Positions 1 to 10,240 of a stretch of 64,000 bases of DNA are shown here, piece by piece. Location: the NCBI GenBank assembly GCA_907165135.1, contig OU015568.1, forward strand, positions 2,550,501 to 2,614,500, given 5' to 3'. Within the stretch, counting starts at the first letter, position 1, and every line of letters starts with the position of its first letter. A program made the translations under genes and the position numbers. The stretch comes from Oikopleura dioica (taxonomy: Eukaryota; Chordata; Appendicularia; Copelata; Oikopleuridae). Below the pieces are notes generated by a model. The model was given only the letters and a program-made list of their open reading frames with translations. It did no database searches and was not told the origin of the DNA.

Positions 1-1
1 G

Positions 2-91
2 AAAGAGCTGCTCATCCCCTCTGCCAAGAGCAGCAAGAAGCAACAAAAAGAAGAATTTCAGACTCATGGTCAAGAAACAGCCGAATTCTGA
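2..91 (+). CDS. Possible 3' end of a gene cut by the window start
   Basis: A reading frame open from base 2 ends at a TGA at 89-91. It encodes a polar Lys/Gln/Glu-rich tail (ELLIPSAKSSKKQQKEEF then THGQETAEF), the kind of end many cytoplasmic or membrane proteins have. No domain is visible and nothing upstream is available. It could equally be a chance frame of about 29 codons. Confidence 0.25.
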   Translation, partial: KELLIPSAKSSKKQQKEEFQTHGQETAEF

Positions 92-254
92 TTTTGTCTA
101 TTTGATGATTTGATTAAATTCGTTGACTTTTGGATCCGTGAAAATTAGGTTGTTCTCGCCGAAATGGAGTTTCTATCGCTTTTTCAATTATATAACAAAG
201 AAAATAAGGGCTACATAAAACAAGGCTCGGCCCTTAAAATAACTTTGAAGAAAA

Positions 255-395
255 GCCGCATTTAGCGGCTGTTTCAAAATTGAAGCCGCAAGGAATTTTT
301 TTTCTTAATCTTTTGCGGCTTTGATTTTGAAAAAGCCGCTGCGCGGCTTTTCTTTAAAGCTGTCTGAAGGCCCTGAATCAGCTTGCCGAGCCTAG
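255..395. repeat. Dispersed GCCGC/GCGGC hairpin repeat, copy 1
   Basis: The stretch contains alternating AAGCCGC and GCGGCTT blocks, for example AAAAGCCGCTGCGCGGCTTTT, followed by CCCTGAATCAGCTTGCCGAG. Related blocks with the same GCCGC palindromes and a CCTGACTCAGG-type palindrome occur near 6622-6745 and 59778-59880. The remainder of 92-1063 is AT-rich and shows no gene that I can support. Confidence 0.6.
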
Positions 396-1628
396 GTATC
401 AAGAAAATAAATAAATTTATTGAAGAAAAAACGAAACGGAAGCCTTGATTTCCGACAATCGAAAAAGCGCCCGTTCCAAAACGTGCACAGGAAGATTGAA
501 TTTGTTTGGAAAGCGCGAGCGCCGGGGAAATTCGAATTAACAAGATGAGGATTAATTCCGTTTTGATGACTCACTGATTTTTATGGATAAAAATCAAACA
601 CAGTTACCCCTCGTTTTGAAGTTGGAAAGCCTGTGAAGTAGGGTATCTTCCGATAAGTAACGCGAATCAAAGCAAATGTCCGAAAATGTTACCAATTAGT
701 TTGAAAACTTCAGATCCGCGCGTTTTCACGCTAAATTGAAGAAACATGTGTTGGATTAAAAATTTATACCAGGTGCTTCACGTTTTCAGAAGCTCAGTTT
801 TTAAAGGTTGAACTTTTGAGGATTTTTGAGCGAAAAAATTTCGCTTCTCGTCAAAATTTTTTTATTGCTTATTTTTCGGTGAAAATGCCTAAAAGTTCAG
901 ACTTTTTTCTGTTATATTTTTGAAATAAGGATTAAGACTTATCATTGACGACTAGAAATTATTTCTGTCGCTCAATCTTTATCGGGGCGTGATAAAGAAA
1001 TTGACGGCTTTTTTATTTCCAAGCTTAGTTTGTTTTTGCCTCAAAAGATACGATGGGGATCAAATGAAAGAGCTGAAAATTTTAACTGGATTTCTTTTTT
1101 TCATAACTATCGTATTCTTCTTTTTAACTGAGACTCTCAGTCTGAGAGAACAGATAGACACTATATTCAAACAAACGTTTTAATCATTAGATCGGGCGAA
1201 AAAGAGAAACAAATTATAAAATCGCTGCCAGCAGAAAATGTTCTCCTAGCGACAGGATACAGAACCGGCTCTTCTTTTTTCGCAGAGCTTTTTAATCAAA
1301 ATGATGACGTTTTTTACGTAAGTTTTTTTCGTACAACATTTACTGGAATCTAAATTCATTTTCAGCTTTTTGAGCCAGATCACAACGTGGTATCAAAAAA
1401 GGGATGGATGAGTTAGGGTCCGACACGATCGGAGGACTCGATTTTTCAAAGGGCAAAATAAACAACACCCCCAAAGAAAATCATAGGATAACCTAGGTTA
1501 TCGAATACGGCGAAAAATATGCCGGCACTTAAAGCCCGGCAAATCTTCTAAATCGCCGATTTCTCTCGGTTTTTTGGGTTTCTAGGTCGTTCACAATTCC
1601 AGGCCCGTTCCTTGATTTTTAACTTTAA

Positions 1629-2311
1629 GGGGGAGTATCACGCTTTTACGAAAGTCGGATGTCTAATAATATCTTTCCAGATTTTTATAGCTTAGGCCTT
1701 AATTAACAAAAAAGGTATTCAATATTTTTCTTATTTTTCAGAAAAAATACCCGAAAAACGACATTGAAAGTTGCCTACTCGCGCCTATTGACATTTGTCT
1801 GCGACACTGTGGGTGAAAAAATTGTGTTCAGAGTACTTTATTTTTACATTTTTATGCATTTTAAATGAATATTCTCACATAAAAACATCAGAAAATCTTC
1901 ATTGAAGCATTTTTCAATACCGATTGAATTCATGAAAAACTTTATTTTTGGAAGTATTTTTTCAAAAAAATTTTTGTTAAGAATTTTTTGAGTACACAAA
2001 ATTTCCTTCAAAACAGCCTTAGATAAGGGGATGAACTTTCTAAAACCACTGAGAATTCCAGGATCCGACTTGATTTTCTTAGAAAAATTTTAATCCTACG
2101 ACAGCCCAAAATCGCGATTTTTGAAAAACGGGGTTGACTCTCAGCTCTCTACTGCCAAAACCGGTTGAGTAAATTAAAATCTGAGAAAAACAGCACTAGA
2201 TATTGGTCAGATCTATCGACCTTAGGCAGAATTTTACCGATATCTGAGGTGTGCTGGAAATCAGAGCAAGTCTCCGACCCCCCTTTAGCCCAAAATCCGT
2301 GATACTCCCCC
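1629..2311. mobile_element. TTAA-flanked MITE nested in the hAT-like element
   Basis: Inverted ends GGGGGAGTATCACG (from 1629) and CGTGATACTCCCCC (to 2311) are each bordered by TTAA (1625-1628 and 2312-2315). A TTAA duplication is the hallmark of piggyBac-type insertion. There is no transposase frame. Only about 14 bp of each terminus pair well, so the family call is tentative. Confidence 0.6.
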
Positions 2312-2507
2312 TTAAGGGGCTTGACAAAGGCGTTTAACTCTGAGGTGATCAATCTCAGTTTTGTCCCCAACCCCACCCACACCCATTTACATAAAAATTA
2401 AAATTGTCCCTATTTCTAGGTTTGTTATGGTTATTATCCTACAATTAATTTTTTTTAATAACGAGATTTATTCAATAACAATAACATTTATTAAAAAACT
2501 TGATTTT

Positions 2508-2572
2508 TGGTGACTCGACCTCACCACCTCTTGCTTGTCAAGCGAGAGCGCTAACATTTGAGCCACCAAGGG
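2508..2572 (-). repeat. tRNA-like sequence (pseudo-tRNA or SINE head)
   Basis: Read on the minus strand it has an A-box-like TGGCTCAAATG, an anticodon-type hairpin with loop TTGACAA (anticodon GAC, one mismatch in the stem) and a perfect 5-bp T-stem GGTGA/TCACC around a B-box-like GGTCGAG that lacks one T. The acceptor stem does not pair. It lies inside the hAT-like element, so a working tRNA gene is unlikely. Confidence 0.4.
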
Positions 2573-3099
2573 AATCATTCGGGCAGTATTTAAAATCGCT
2601 CGGCGGAGCTGACCAATCAGAGCGCACTTGGCTCTCCGTTTAAATTTTCATTAAAGCCCTGAAAAGGGCTGAATGGGGGGCTTTTGGGAGAATCAGTGAA
2701 CGGAATTGAATTCCTTAGGGTCGAATTAGTGGAATCGTGAAGTTTCATTGAAATTAAATTTTTGGTCCTAATCATGCCGGACCCTAGGATGAGTCCTGAT
2801 GTTCAAGAAGACTGGGCTTCTTTTATTCTCGATCTTTTCCAGTGCAATTTTTCAAATCCTGACTTGTTGAATATCAATCCAAACAGGACCAATATCGTCT
2901 TTGAGAAGAAGGACCGAGTTCTCAAACGACCAATCTGCGACTCGAACAAAAACTGTCGGCATATTGAAATAAATGAAGCCGAATATCTTTGCAAGAAAAA
3001 GAAGAGGGTAATCAAAACAATTAAGCCAGCAAATATAGAAATTTTATTGAAAGAAGCAGAACGGAGAAATGTTGATTTAAGGGTCCTCCTCTATTTTCG

Positions 3100-3139
3100 G
3101 CAAGTCTTTCAGCATTCAACCTCTAGAATTTTCTTTTAG
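3100..3139 (+). other. GC-AG intron in the sulfotransferase gene
   Basis: Removal of 40 bp starting GCAAGT and ending TTTTAG joins TATTTTCG to AGACCCTCG and restores the conserved 3'-phosphate motif FRDPRSVFLSR exactly. No GT donor gives this join. Confidence 0.75.
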
Positions 3140-3630
3140 AGACCCTCGATCAGTGTTCCTTAGCCGTGAAAAAGTTGGCAAGGTTTCAGACTACTTTTTG
3201 AACATCAATCAATATTGCACCGAAAAACTGAAGCAGCAGAAATTCTACGAAGAAAATTTTCGTCTTCATTCTCCAAAATTGATGTCTCTGAAATTCGAAG
3301 ATCTGGCAATAGAACCAGAAAAAAACGCGAGAAATATTTATAAGTTCTTAAAATGGCGATTTCCTGAGAACTTGCATAAGTGGATCAAAAAGAACACGTC
3401 GACAAAATCAGATTTTATGATTGTCTGAAAACAATTCTAGCGCTTTTTTCTAGAGCATTCTGGAACCTTTGGAACTTCGAGAAACTCGGCAGATGTTGTG
3501 TTCAAATGGAAAAGCGAAATTGGAAAAGAACAAAAATTTTTGATTGATACAATTTGTAAAGATTACCTGAGTGCTTTAAATTATTCCTGACTTTATAAAA
3601 ATCGGAATCATCAAGCGTTTAGAAATCCAT

Positions 3631-4157
3631 TTGTCGGCGGATTTATGCCAAATAAATCTGCCAAAGCTTCAAATATTTCAATATCAAGCGCCGCTGGGTG
3701 GATTATTCTTCCCAGACTTGAGTTCTATTGATTTGATAAAGATGGATTTGAACACGTACTCTACCCTTAACTCTTTTCGCTTCAGGTCTGTTTTTATTTG
3801 CTTGCCTTTGAACTGCAGGGTCATGTTTTTGTCATGTTTTTCTTTGACCGCTCACGTTTAAGGTCAATTTCTCTGAGCAAGGAATTTTTACATGACCAAA
3901 TAACGGGTTTAATCGTCAACGATTCCCCAGTCTACGAGTTTAATAGCAACTTTTTCCTCGAAAGCTGTTGTTTTCTTCACTTCCGCGGCTATTCATTTGA
4001 AAAAGAGCGATGTTTTTCTTTCGACGAATTTAGCTGTTTGAAATGGTGCCTCGGTCTGATCTTCTTGAATGCCGTACTAGCACCTGAGTTCATGATTATG
4101 AGCGATTATGATGCTGCCCAGAATTTTTTCGCGAAAGCTGAACTGGAAACAGAATAA
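3631..4157 (+). CDS. Possible uncharacterised gene, two overlapping frames
   Basis: Two plus-strand frames (3631-3861 and 3798-4157) run through this stretch; a short intron near 3788-3816 could join them, but its signals are weak. The second frame encodes about 100 residues rich in Phe and Cys. No motif is recognised and codon use gives little support. It sits between the broken sulfotransferase and the RING gene and may be chance. Confidence 0.2.
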
Positions 4158-4378
4158 CCAGCATCGTTTTCACGGAATTGATGAATTGAACTTTTCGAAA
4201 AAAATAAATAGTATATTTAGAAAAATCTTCATTTTCGATAAGATCATTCAAACAATCTTTTTGAATTTTATTTTGCACATTATTCATGAGTCACATCTCT
4301 TTAAATTTACAGGTCTACAAATTTTATTCAAAGACTAACATAACACGCTACTCTAAATTTGCGAACGAGACCCTCTAA

Positions 4379-5645
4379 ATGAGTTTTTGGCAAGAGAAAA
4401 TAGACGAACTCGGTACTAATACTGATCCAATGGCGCTTCTTGAGATGGTCAATTCAAATTTGGCTTTAATTGAAGATCGGTCAGAAGAAATTGACTGTAA
4501 AATGACTGAATATCAAATTTCTTGGCTGTGTTTCCAATCAGATAGAGGTAAAAGTTTAACCGTTAAACATTGAAAAATCAATTTTCGGCGAATTCGTCTC
4601 TTGATCTCAATATATTTTAGTTCTGAAGGAAAAGTGCAAAGATTTCCCTAGCAAATCTCCGAGGATCGATAAAAATCTCGCTCTACAACTTGAAAAATAC
4701 GAGGATTTTCATTTTGTCTACTGTAATCAGGAAGAGTTCCAGTTGAAGAGGTCATCAATCGAGCGAGTTATTTCGGAACAAGTCAATGCAGCTAAAAACA
4801 TCAATGGCAATCATCCTTATATTTCTAATTCAATGATTAATTCTGCACAAGAATTTGCTGAGTCTAAAGATCAAAGAGATGACTTCGATAAATACGTCAC
4901 CAATATCGCCTTCCTTGAAAAAAACCATCCGACTGAGATGCTTAATCTTCTTAGATACCGATACGTCCGACTTTGGCTTGAATTTAAAAATTCTCTTATC
5001 TCTTCAAGAAAAAATGAGAACTATTATCAACAGCAACTTCAAAAACTAACGAAAGAGAAAGAACTTCAGCAAAAAAATCAAGAAAAATTGCGAGAACTTC
5101 AGCAAGAAAATGAAGAAAAATGGCAAGAATTTCAGCAAAAAAATCAAGAAAAATTTCAAGCAACAGTTGAGGAAAACAAAAAGAAATTGATAAATCTCAA
5201 AAATGAAATCAACTTTCTCAATATTGCGGTTGAAAAAAGAAACAATACTATAAAAGTACAAAAAGCGGAAATTGAAAATTTTAGGAGGGCTGCAGAAAAG
5301 TATCAATCCGACAAAAATGAACTCAAACGGACACGTAAAAGTTTGGATGAAGAAAGATTGAAATCAAAAACAGTACAGAAGAAAACTGATTACCTCGAAA
5401 AAGAACAGAATGAGCGAATTAAATCTCTTGAAGGGGAAGTTGAATATCTAAGACGCGAGAAACCTGATGAATGCTCAATTTGTTGCTCAAATTATGATAC
5501 AAAGGATCATCGCAAATGCTGTCTGGCAAAATGTGGTCATCAGTTTTGCATCAAATGTTTGAAAGATGTTCTCGGAAAAAATAATGCAGACTGTCCAACT
5601 TGTCGCTCAGATTTCTCTGAAAAGCACATTATCAAACTCTTTTAA
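4379..5645 (+). CDS. Coiled-coil RING-finger protein (putative E3 ligase)
   Basis: Two exons, 4379-4547 and 4621-5645, join across a GT-AG intron (phase 1) to give 397 residues. The middle (about 190-340) is a long coiled coil with a repeated LQQKNQEKxxELQQ-type unit. The C-terminus carries a C3HC4 RING: CSICCSNYDTKDHRKCCLAK, then CGHQFCIKC and CPTC. Such proteins usually recruit E2 enzymes and mark partners with ubiquitin. There is no signal peptide or membrane segment, so a cytosolic or nuclear site is expected. The start was chosen because it is the first ATG in a frame that stays open to a good GTAAAA donor. It is not close enough to any named TRIM or RNF protein for a symbol. Confidence 0.8.
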
Positions 5646-7344
5646 TGTTGTGTTCTCAAATAAAATAGTCAGAAAACTCTTTTTGATATTCACGATAATA
5701 TAAAGAAACAGAGATGCCTTAGATAACTTTAGGTAGTGCCGGGCGGCGGGATCAGTCAATTCAGCCAAATTCGGAAATCGTATTTTCGATAAAAATGGAA
5801 TTATGGGCGCACACCCTGTGGTTGGCAAGAGGAATAAAGATGCGCAAAGCTGCACTTAAACGCGCAACTTTTTTTTGAAAAGAACGTAGCAATTTATTTT
5901 TATCCGACGTAGAGTTTTTTGAACACTAGATATTGATGACAGCATTTTTCATAATTTCAGGAATAATTTTTACGACCTTAAAATTGTAGCTAAAAATACA
6001 GCTTAATTTTTGTCTACATAACATCACATTTGTCGTCATTTTTCAAAGTGCCCTGGCGCCAATTCTCACAAATTTTAGTTTGACCAAAGAAATTTTCCAA
6101 AAATGCTATTTCTAGTTTTTTTTGCTATTTTTAAACATTTTCAAGAGCGTGACGCAATTTTTGAAGGCTTAAAACTTTTTAAAAGTTCATTTCAAAACTT
6201 GTTTCATTTTTTCGTGAAACATTTTTTCTAAGCGCGAAGTTACTTTGATCAAAATTTCGAAACATGCGTTTAGAAGTTTTAAAAAAATGATGTTCGTAAT
6301 CGACAGAAAAAATCTTGAAATCTTGAATTTTGATTAATTGCGCGAATTACCGAACGGTTGCTTCAAATCAGGATACGTACAAGTCATTGAGAAAACACAG
6401 TACTCGTACTTGTAAAAATTTTGCAATGGTCAGTTAAATGAAGCCGAGTTTCATTTCCGAAACAATATTTTTAGAATTTAATGCTCTTGTGGGGAGATTT
6501 CTTGCGTTGAGAAAATATGTTGTGTTTTTTACTTCAAAAAATTTAATGACGCCTGCATTTAGCAACCTGTGTAGAAAACCTGCGTAAAGATTTTTTATTC
6601 ATTAGTTGCTGAAAACTGACTAGAAAGCCGAGTCGCGGCTTTTTTACAATCAAAGCCGCAGGGCGGCTTTGCAAAAATCACTTTTTCAAATTTGTTCTTT
6701 GGTGACCCTGACTCAGGTTTTCTAGACAGGTTGCCGAGCAGACTGACGGCGACCTAAAACGCGGACTTACTGATGTCTACTTATCTTAATTTTATTCGTG
6801 TTTTACTTACTACTGGGAAATCCAGAAGTTCAACTCTGACGCCATTTTTGAGAATCTTTGCGAGTCGAATCTCCGAATTCGGGATCTGGTATTGCATGTT
6901 GGAAAGGGTTAAGGGCTTAGATATTGATGCTTCCTTCTCCAAATTGATATCATCTTGTTTTGGGATTGAACTGCTGGTTCTGTGGTTTTCTATTAAAATG
7001 GAATTGATCAAATAGAAAAATATATAAATTTTTAATATAAAATTTAAACATTTTATTAATATTGTTGAATTGCTCACAGCTTTCCGCAATCAGTAGAGGT
7101 GACTTCTGACAAAGATATGAGACAATTTAAACTGAAAAGAAAGATTGCAAAAAGCCTTTTTTGATGCAAGATTGAATCTGATACTATCATTGGCATCACT
7201 GATTAGTCCCTTATAAACACCGAAATTTCTTATCAGAAGACAGAAATTCGCTTGAGTAGCGCTTATCAAATTTTCATGAAAACTCGCGCGCTCAGAGTTC
7301 TAGCGCCCTCCCGCCGCGCGCTCCATCATCGAGCCCCGCGCGCG
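5646..7344. other. Gene-poor stretch with repeat and ambiguous frames
   Basis: Mostly AT-rich sequence with many TTTT/AAAA runs. Around 6773-7089 both strands hold frames of 80-100 codons; the minus frame contains a hydrophobic segment and QYQIPNSEIRLAKIL, but I cannot connect it to other exons, so no gene is called. The repeat at 6622-6745 is listed separately. Confidence 0.5.
6622..6745. repeat. Dispersed GCCGC/GCGGC hairpin repeat, copy 2
   Basis: Contains GTCGCGGCTTTT, AAAGCCGCAGGGCGGCTTTG and then CCCTGACTCAGG, followed by GGTTGCCGAG. The last word matches copy 1 near 385, so the two stretches share order as well as motifs. Confidence 0.6.
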
Positions 7345-7352
7345 TATAAAAA
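7345..7352 (+). promoter_or_regulatory. TATA box of the PLA2-like gene
   Basis: TATAAAAA follows a GC-rich run (CGCGCGCG) about 120 bp before the ATG at 7466. A start site near 7375 would leave a leader of about 90 bases. Position and sequence fit a focused core promoter. Confidence 0.6.
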
Positions 7353-7465
7353 CGTATTCAATGCTCTCCTCAATCATCAAACTATCGATAAGATAGAAAC
7401 ACTCAAACAAGCTCCTCAAGGAACTTCCAAGTGAAAAAACCTCTTTGTCCTCTTTTATTTCAAAA

Positions 7466-8580
7466 ATGAAACTTTCGACTTTCTTCGCTACCGTCGCCGT
7501 CGCTTTTGCTGATGTTGTCGACGATGACGTTTGCATCTCGAATGGACAGGAAGTTCCCTGTGATGCTCCCCAAGTTGCTCCTATTGTAAGTTTCAGAGAC
7601 CATAATTTAGTGCAGAAATAGTTTTTCCGGATTTTTCGTATGACTAACAAATTGACACTCAACTGACACTGACAAAAACATGGTCAATAGAAGAACTAAT
7701 ACTAGTTAATTATATGAAATAAAATTGGAATATAAATTTTGAAGTAAAAACAAAAGGTCTCATTCACTCAAAATTCTCTAGGTCCGATCCGGCCGACAAG
7801 AAGTCGATCGAAGTATTGACCAAGAGCGTCGCTACTCCGACCTCAAAGCCATGGCTGAAAAGCTCTGGGCTAAGAACGGGCTCAAGGGAGACGATGCTTT
7901 TGACGAGCGAAAATACTGGGCTTACGGCTGCCACTGCTATCTCCTCGGTAAGAAAGAACTTCCTCGTTATTTTTCTTCAATTTTACTTCCTAGGAGACAG
8001 ACCAATGACCGAGATGGGTATGGGCCGACCTAAGGACGCCCTTGACGCCAAGTGCAAGGCGTACAAGGAGTGCCAGCGATGCGTCCGAAAGAACCACGGA
8101 GACGAGTGCATCGGCGAGTTTGTCCAGTACACCTGGAAATGGTCCGGAAGACAGGTGAGCTACTCGACAAATTGATCGTAGATTTTCAATACTCATTTTA
8201 GAACGAGTTGGTTGGACGAGATGACGCTGGATCTTGCCCTCGAGAGCTCTTTGAGTGCGACAAGAAATTCGTCGAAGATATTCTTGCGGAAAAGGACGTC
8301 TTCGACAACCAATACCACGCTTTCTGGTCCGGCGGAGATGGCGAGAGCTTCTTCGATAATCGAGACCCAGCCAACTGCTATTCCGCTGGAGGAGTTCCAG
8401 GTAAAGAATCCCCGCTTCTACCATCTCTTACATCGTTTAGTCGAGCACCAATGCTGCGGAGGCCACGACCAGCCCTTCTTCTGGATGAACAAGAACAAAA
8501 ACACTTGCTGCGCTACTCGAGATGGCAATTCCGGAAACGTCAAACCATCTGGCTTCTCTTGCCCCCACGGAACCTTTTGA
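7466..8580 (+). CDS. Secreted phospholipase A2-fold protein, probably inactive
   Basis: Five exons (7466-7585, 7782-7947, 7994-8154, 8202-8400, 8441-8580) give about 260 residues. A signal peptide opens the protein (MKLSTFFATVAVAFADV). The PLA2 signature is clear: YWAYGCHCYLLGDRPM, then DALDAKCKAYKECQRC, and many paired cysteines, ending with CCGGHDQPFF and a Cys-rich tail. In active enzymes the second block reads CCxxHD; here the His-Asp pair is replaced by Tyr-Lys, and the calcium loop is altered. This predicts loss of the hydrolase reaction and a binding or structural role outside the cell. Introns are ordinary GT-AG. A small-molecule, matrix or house-associated role is guesswork. Confidence 0.8.
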
Positions 8581-10240
8581 AGCTTCTTCAAGTTAAATAA
8601 TAACGACCTGTAAATTTTTATACGATACTTTTTCCTTCGCCATTTTTTGTGCCCGATTATATAATAAACAATACTGCAGTAAATCTGTCTTTTCGCTTAC
8701 TAAAAATTTTGAGTCAAAAACAATTTGATCGTTTGAATTAATTGATTCAAATTCTTGCAGAGGTGTTTCGATTTGCTTGGTTAATTTCAGTGCATTCAAT
8801 CTTCAACGCTCTTATTGAGCATTTTTTTTCATTCAAGAGCGCTTCAGGCTAAGGAATGAAAGAACCTCGTGATTCATGAGCTGATGAATCTGTTGCTGGC
8901 TCTCTGAGCAGCTCCGAACGCTGATTTACGAGAGAGTCTCAGACCTTGCCCGCCGCCAGAGAAGGAAAAACAACCAAAGTTGTAAAAAACAAATCATTTT
9001 ACCGGAGAGAAAAAGTGAATTTCAATCGTAGTAGTCCAGATACTCATGTAAGTAAATATATAATAACAAACTCATTGAAGAAAAATAGTAAAAAGTATTC
9101 AAGCTTTCCTTCAAAAATGCATCTTATGGTTTTTATAAAGAAATTGTATCCAATAAAGTATGTCGGTTTCCAGGCATTTCTTAAAAAAAAATAGATTCGA
9201 AATAAAAAAAAAAATTGACATAAAAAGTCTCTTAGAGAAGGAAAAAACAAGAATCGCTGTCATGCAATCAGCTTATTTTAATTGCATTAGCATTGTCAAT
9301 CATCTCCTAATCACTACCAACGTGTTTTACTAGTCTGACTGCTTCCTCCCCGTCACAAAAACAAGAGTCACCGCATTCAGTGATGAACTTATGAATATAT
9401 TAAAAGCAGCTTTCTTCATTTTAGCCGTCTCATTTTCACCCTCAATAATTCACAAGGTCCGTCTTTAGAGCATTTTCTCTCAATCTTTTTAATCCAGTTT
9501 CTTTTGTTTTGCGCGTGTCAAGAGTCTTGACTCAAGACGAGAAAATAACAAATTGAGGTGGCGGTCGAGAATTTTTTGTAAAGATTGATGAGGTCAAAAA
9601 TTTTTCAAATAAAAATATAAAGTTGGATAAAAGCCAAGGCACAAGGGTGTAAAACTAATTGTAAATAAGCAGGAAGCGGTTGTAATGTTGCCATTACCGC
9701 GATTGTCATAACCCTTGTAAAAGAGAGAGAACGGCGACGATGAATTTGAAAATTTTCCAAATGATATTTGTTTTCGCCTAGGGGAACTTTGCGCGTTTGC
9801 CCAGGTTAAGGGCCCAGTACATAATTGACCTTGAATCAAGGGGATCCTCACGGGCTTTTCCATCCTTTTTTCCCAAAAAAGACCGGAGAGAACTCAAAGA
9901 AAACGGTAAAAATCGCTGTTGATGCCCTTAAAACTGCTGATTTTGTGTCATATTTTCCCGAAAAAGTAAGCCGTAAATACGCGTAAATCAAAAATCAGTT
10001 GTTTGATTTTGACAAGTCGTAATGAATGTTTGCAGAGATCAAACGAGGCCACAACTGGCTAATATTTTTCCAATTGACAAACTTCTTTGTAGATTTCGAC
10101 AGGAAGATTAACTTGAACCAGAGGGAGCCGAGGAGAATCGCCCCGGCGCGCGTGCCCTAAGAAAAGAAGTCATTATTATCGAAACAGCGTTGAATACATT
10201 TTTTGGAAGAAAAAAACGAAGAGAAGGGAAACAGCTTAAG
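8581..10240. other. Intergenic stretch, possible tiny secreted peptide at 9391
   Basis: Starts with the 3' end of the PLA2-like gene (poly(A)-signal-like ATAATAAA near 8660). The only coding hint is ATG at 9391, which opens a signal-peptide-like run (MNILKAAFFILAVSFSP) followed by GTCCGT; a join to 9502 would give only about 32 residues. A GC-rich patch (CCCCGGCGCGCG) at 10141-10150 precedes the supervillin start. Nothing else is supported. Confidence 0.4.

Larger units (their letters stand above)
1414..2786. mobile_element. Non-autonomous hAT-like DNA transposon
   Basis: The 1373-bp insert is flanked by identical 8-bp direct repeats GGATGAGT (1406-1413 and 2787-2794). Its ends are inverted: TAGGGTCCGAC at the left and GCCGGACCCTA at the right, with weaker pairing continuing to about 19 bp. 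An 8-bp target duplication with TA/CAGGG-type ends is typical of hAT elements. No transposase frame is present, so it would need a helper. It interrupts the sulfotransferase coding sequence at 1413. Confidence 0.8.
1064..3590 (+). pseudogene. Carbohydrate (Gal/GlcNAc-type) sulfotransferase, disrupted
   Basis: The pieces read as a Golgi type II sulfotransferase using PAPS. ATG at 1064 starts a short cytoplasmic tail and a hydrophobic anchor (LTGFLFFITIVFFFL). The 5'-PSB-like segment TGYRTGSSFFAELFNQ follows at about 1248-1295, then an intron and LFEPDHN. The 3'-phosphate motif FRDPRSVFLSR sits across 3093-3172, with LKFEDLAIEPEKNARNIYKF and a GTSRNS-containing C-terminus ending at 3588-3590. 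Breaks: a one-base frame shift between the anchor and the PSB segment (about 1150-1180); a 1.37-kb insertion at 1414-2786; and in-frame TGA and TAG at 3426 and 3438. The insertion lies within codons and the frame is the same on both sides of it. A functional gene with unusual introns is possible but less likely, since three lesions coincide. Confidence 0.75.

Noticed and set aside
2508-2572. Functional tRNA-Val gene
   Set aside because: The acceptor stem does not pair, the T-loop lacks a base, and it lies within a transposon.
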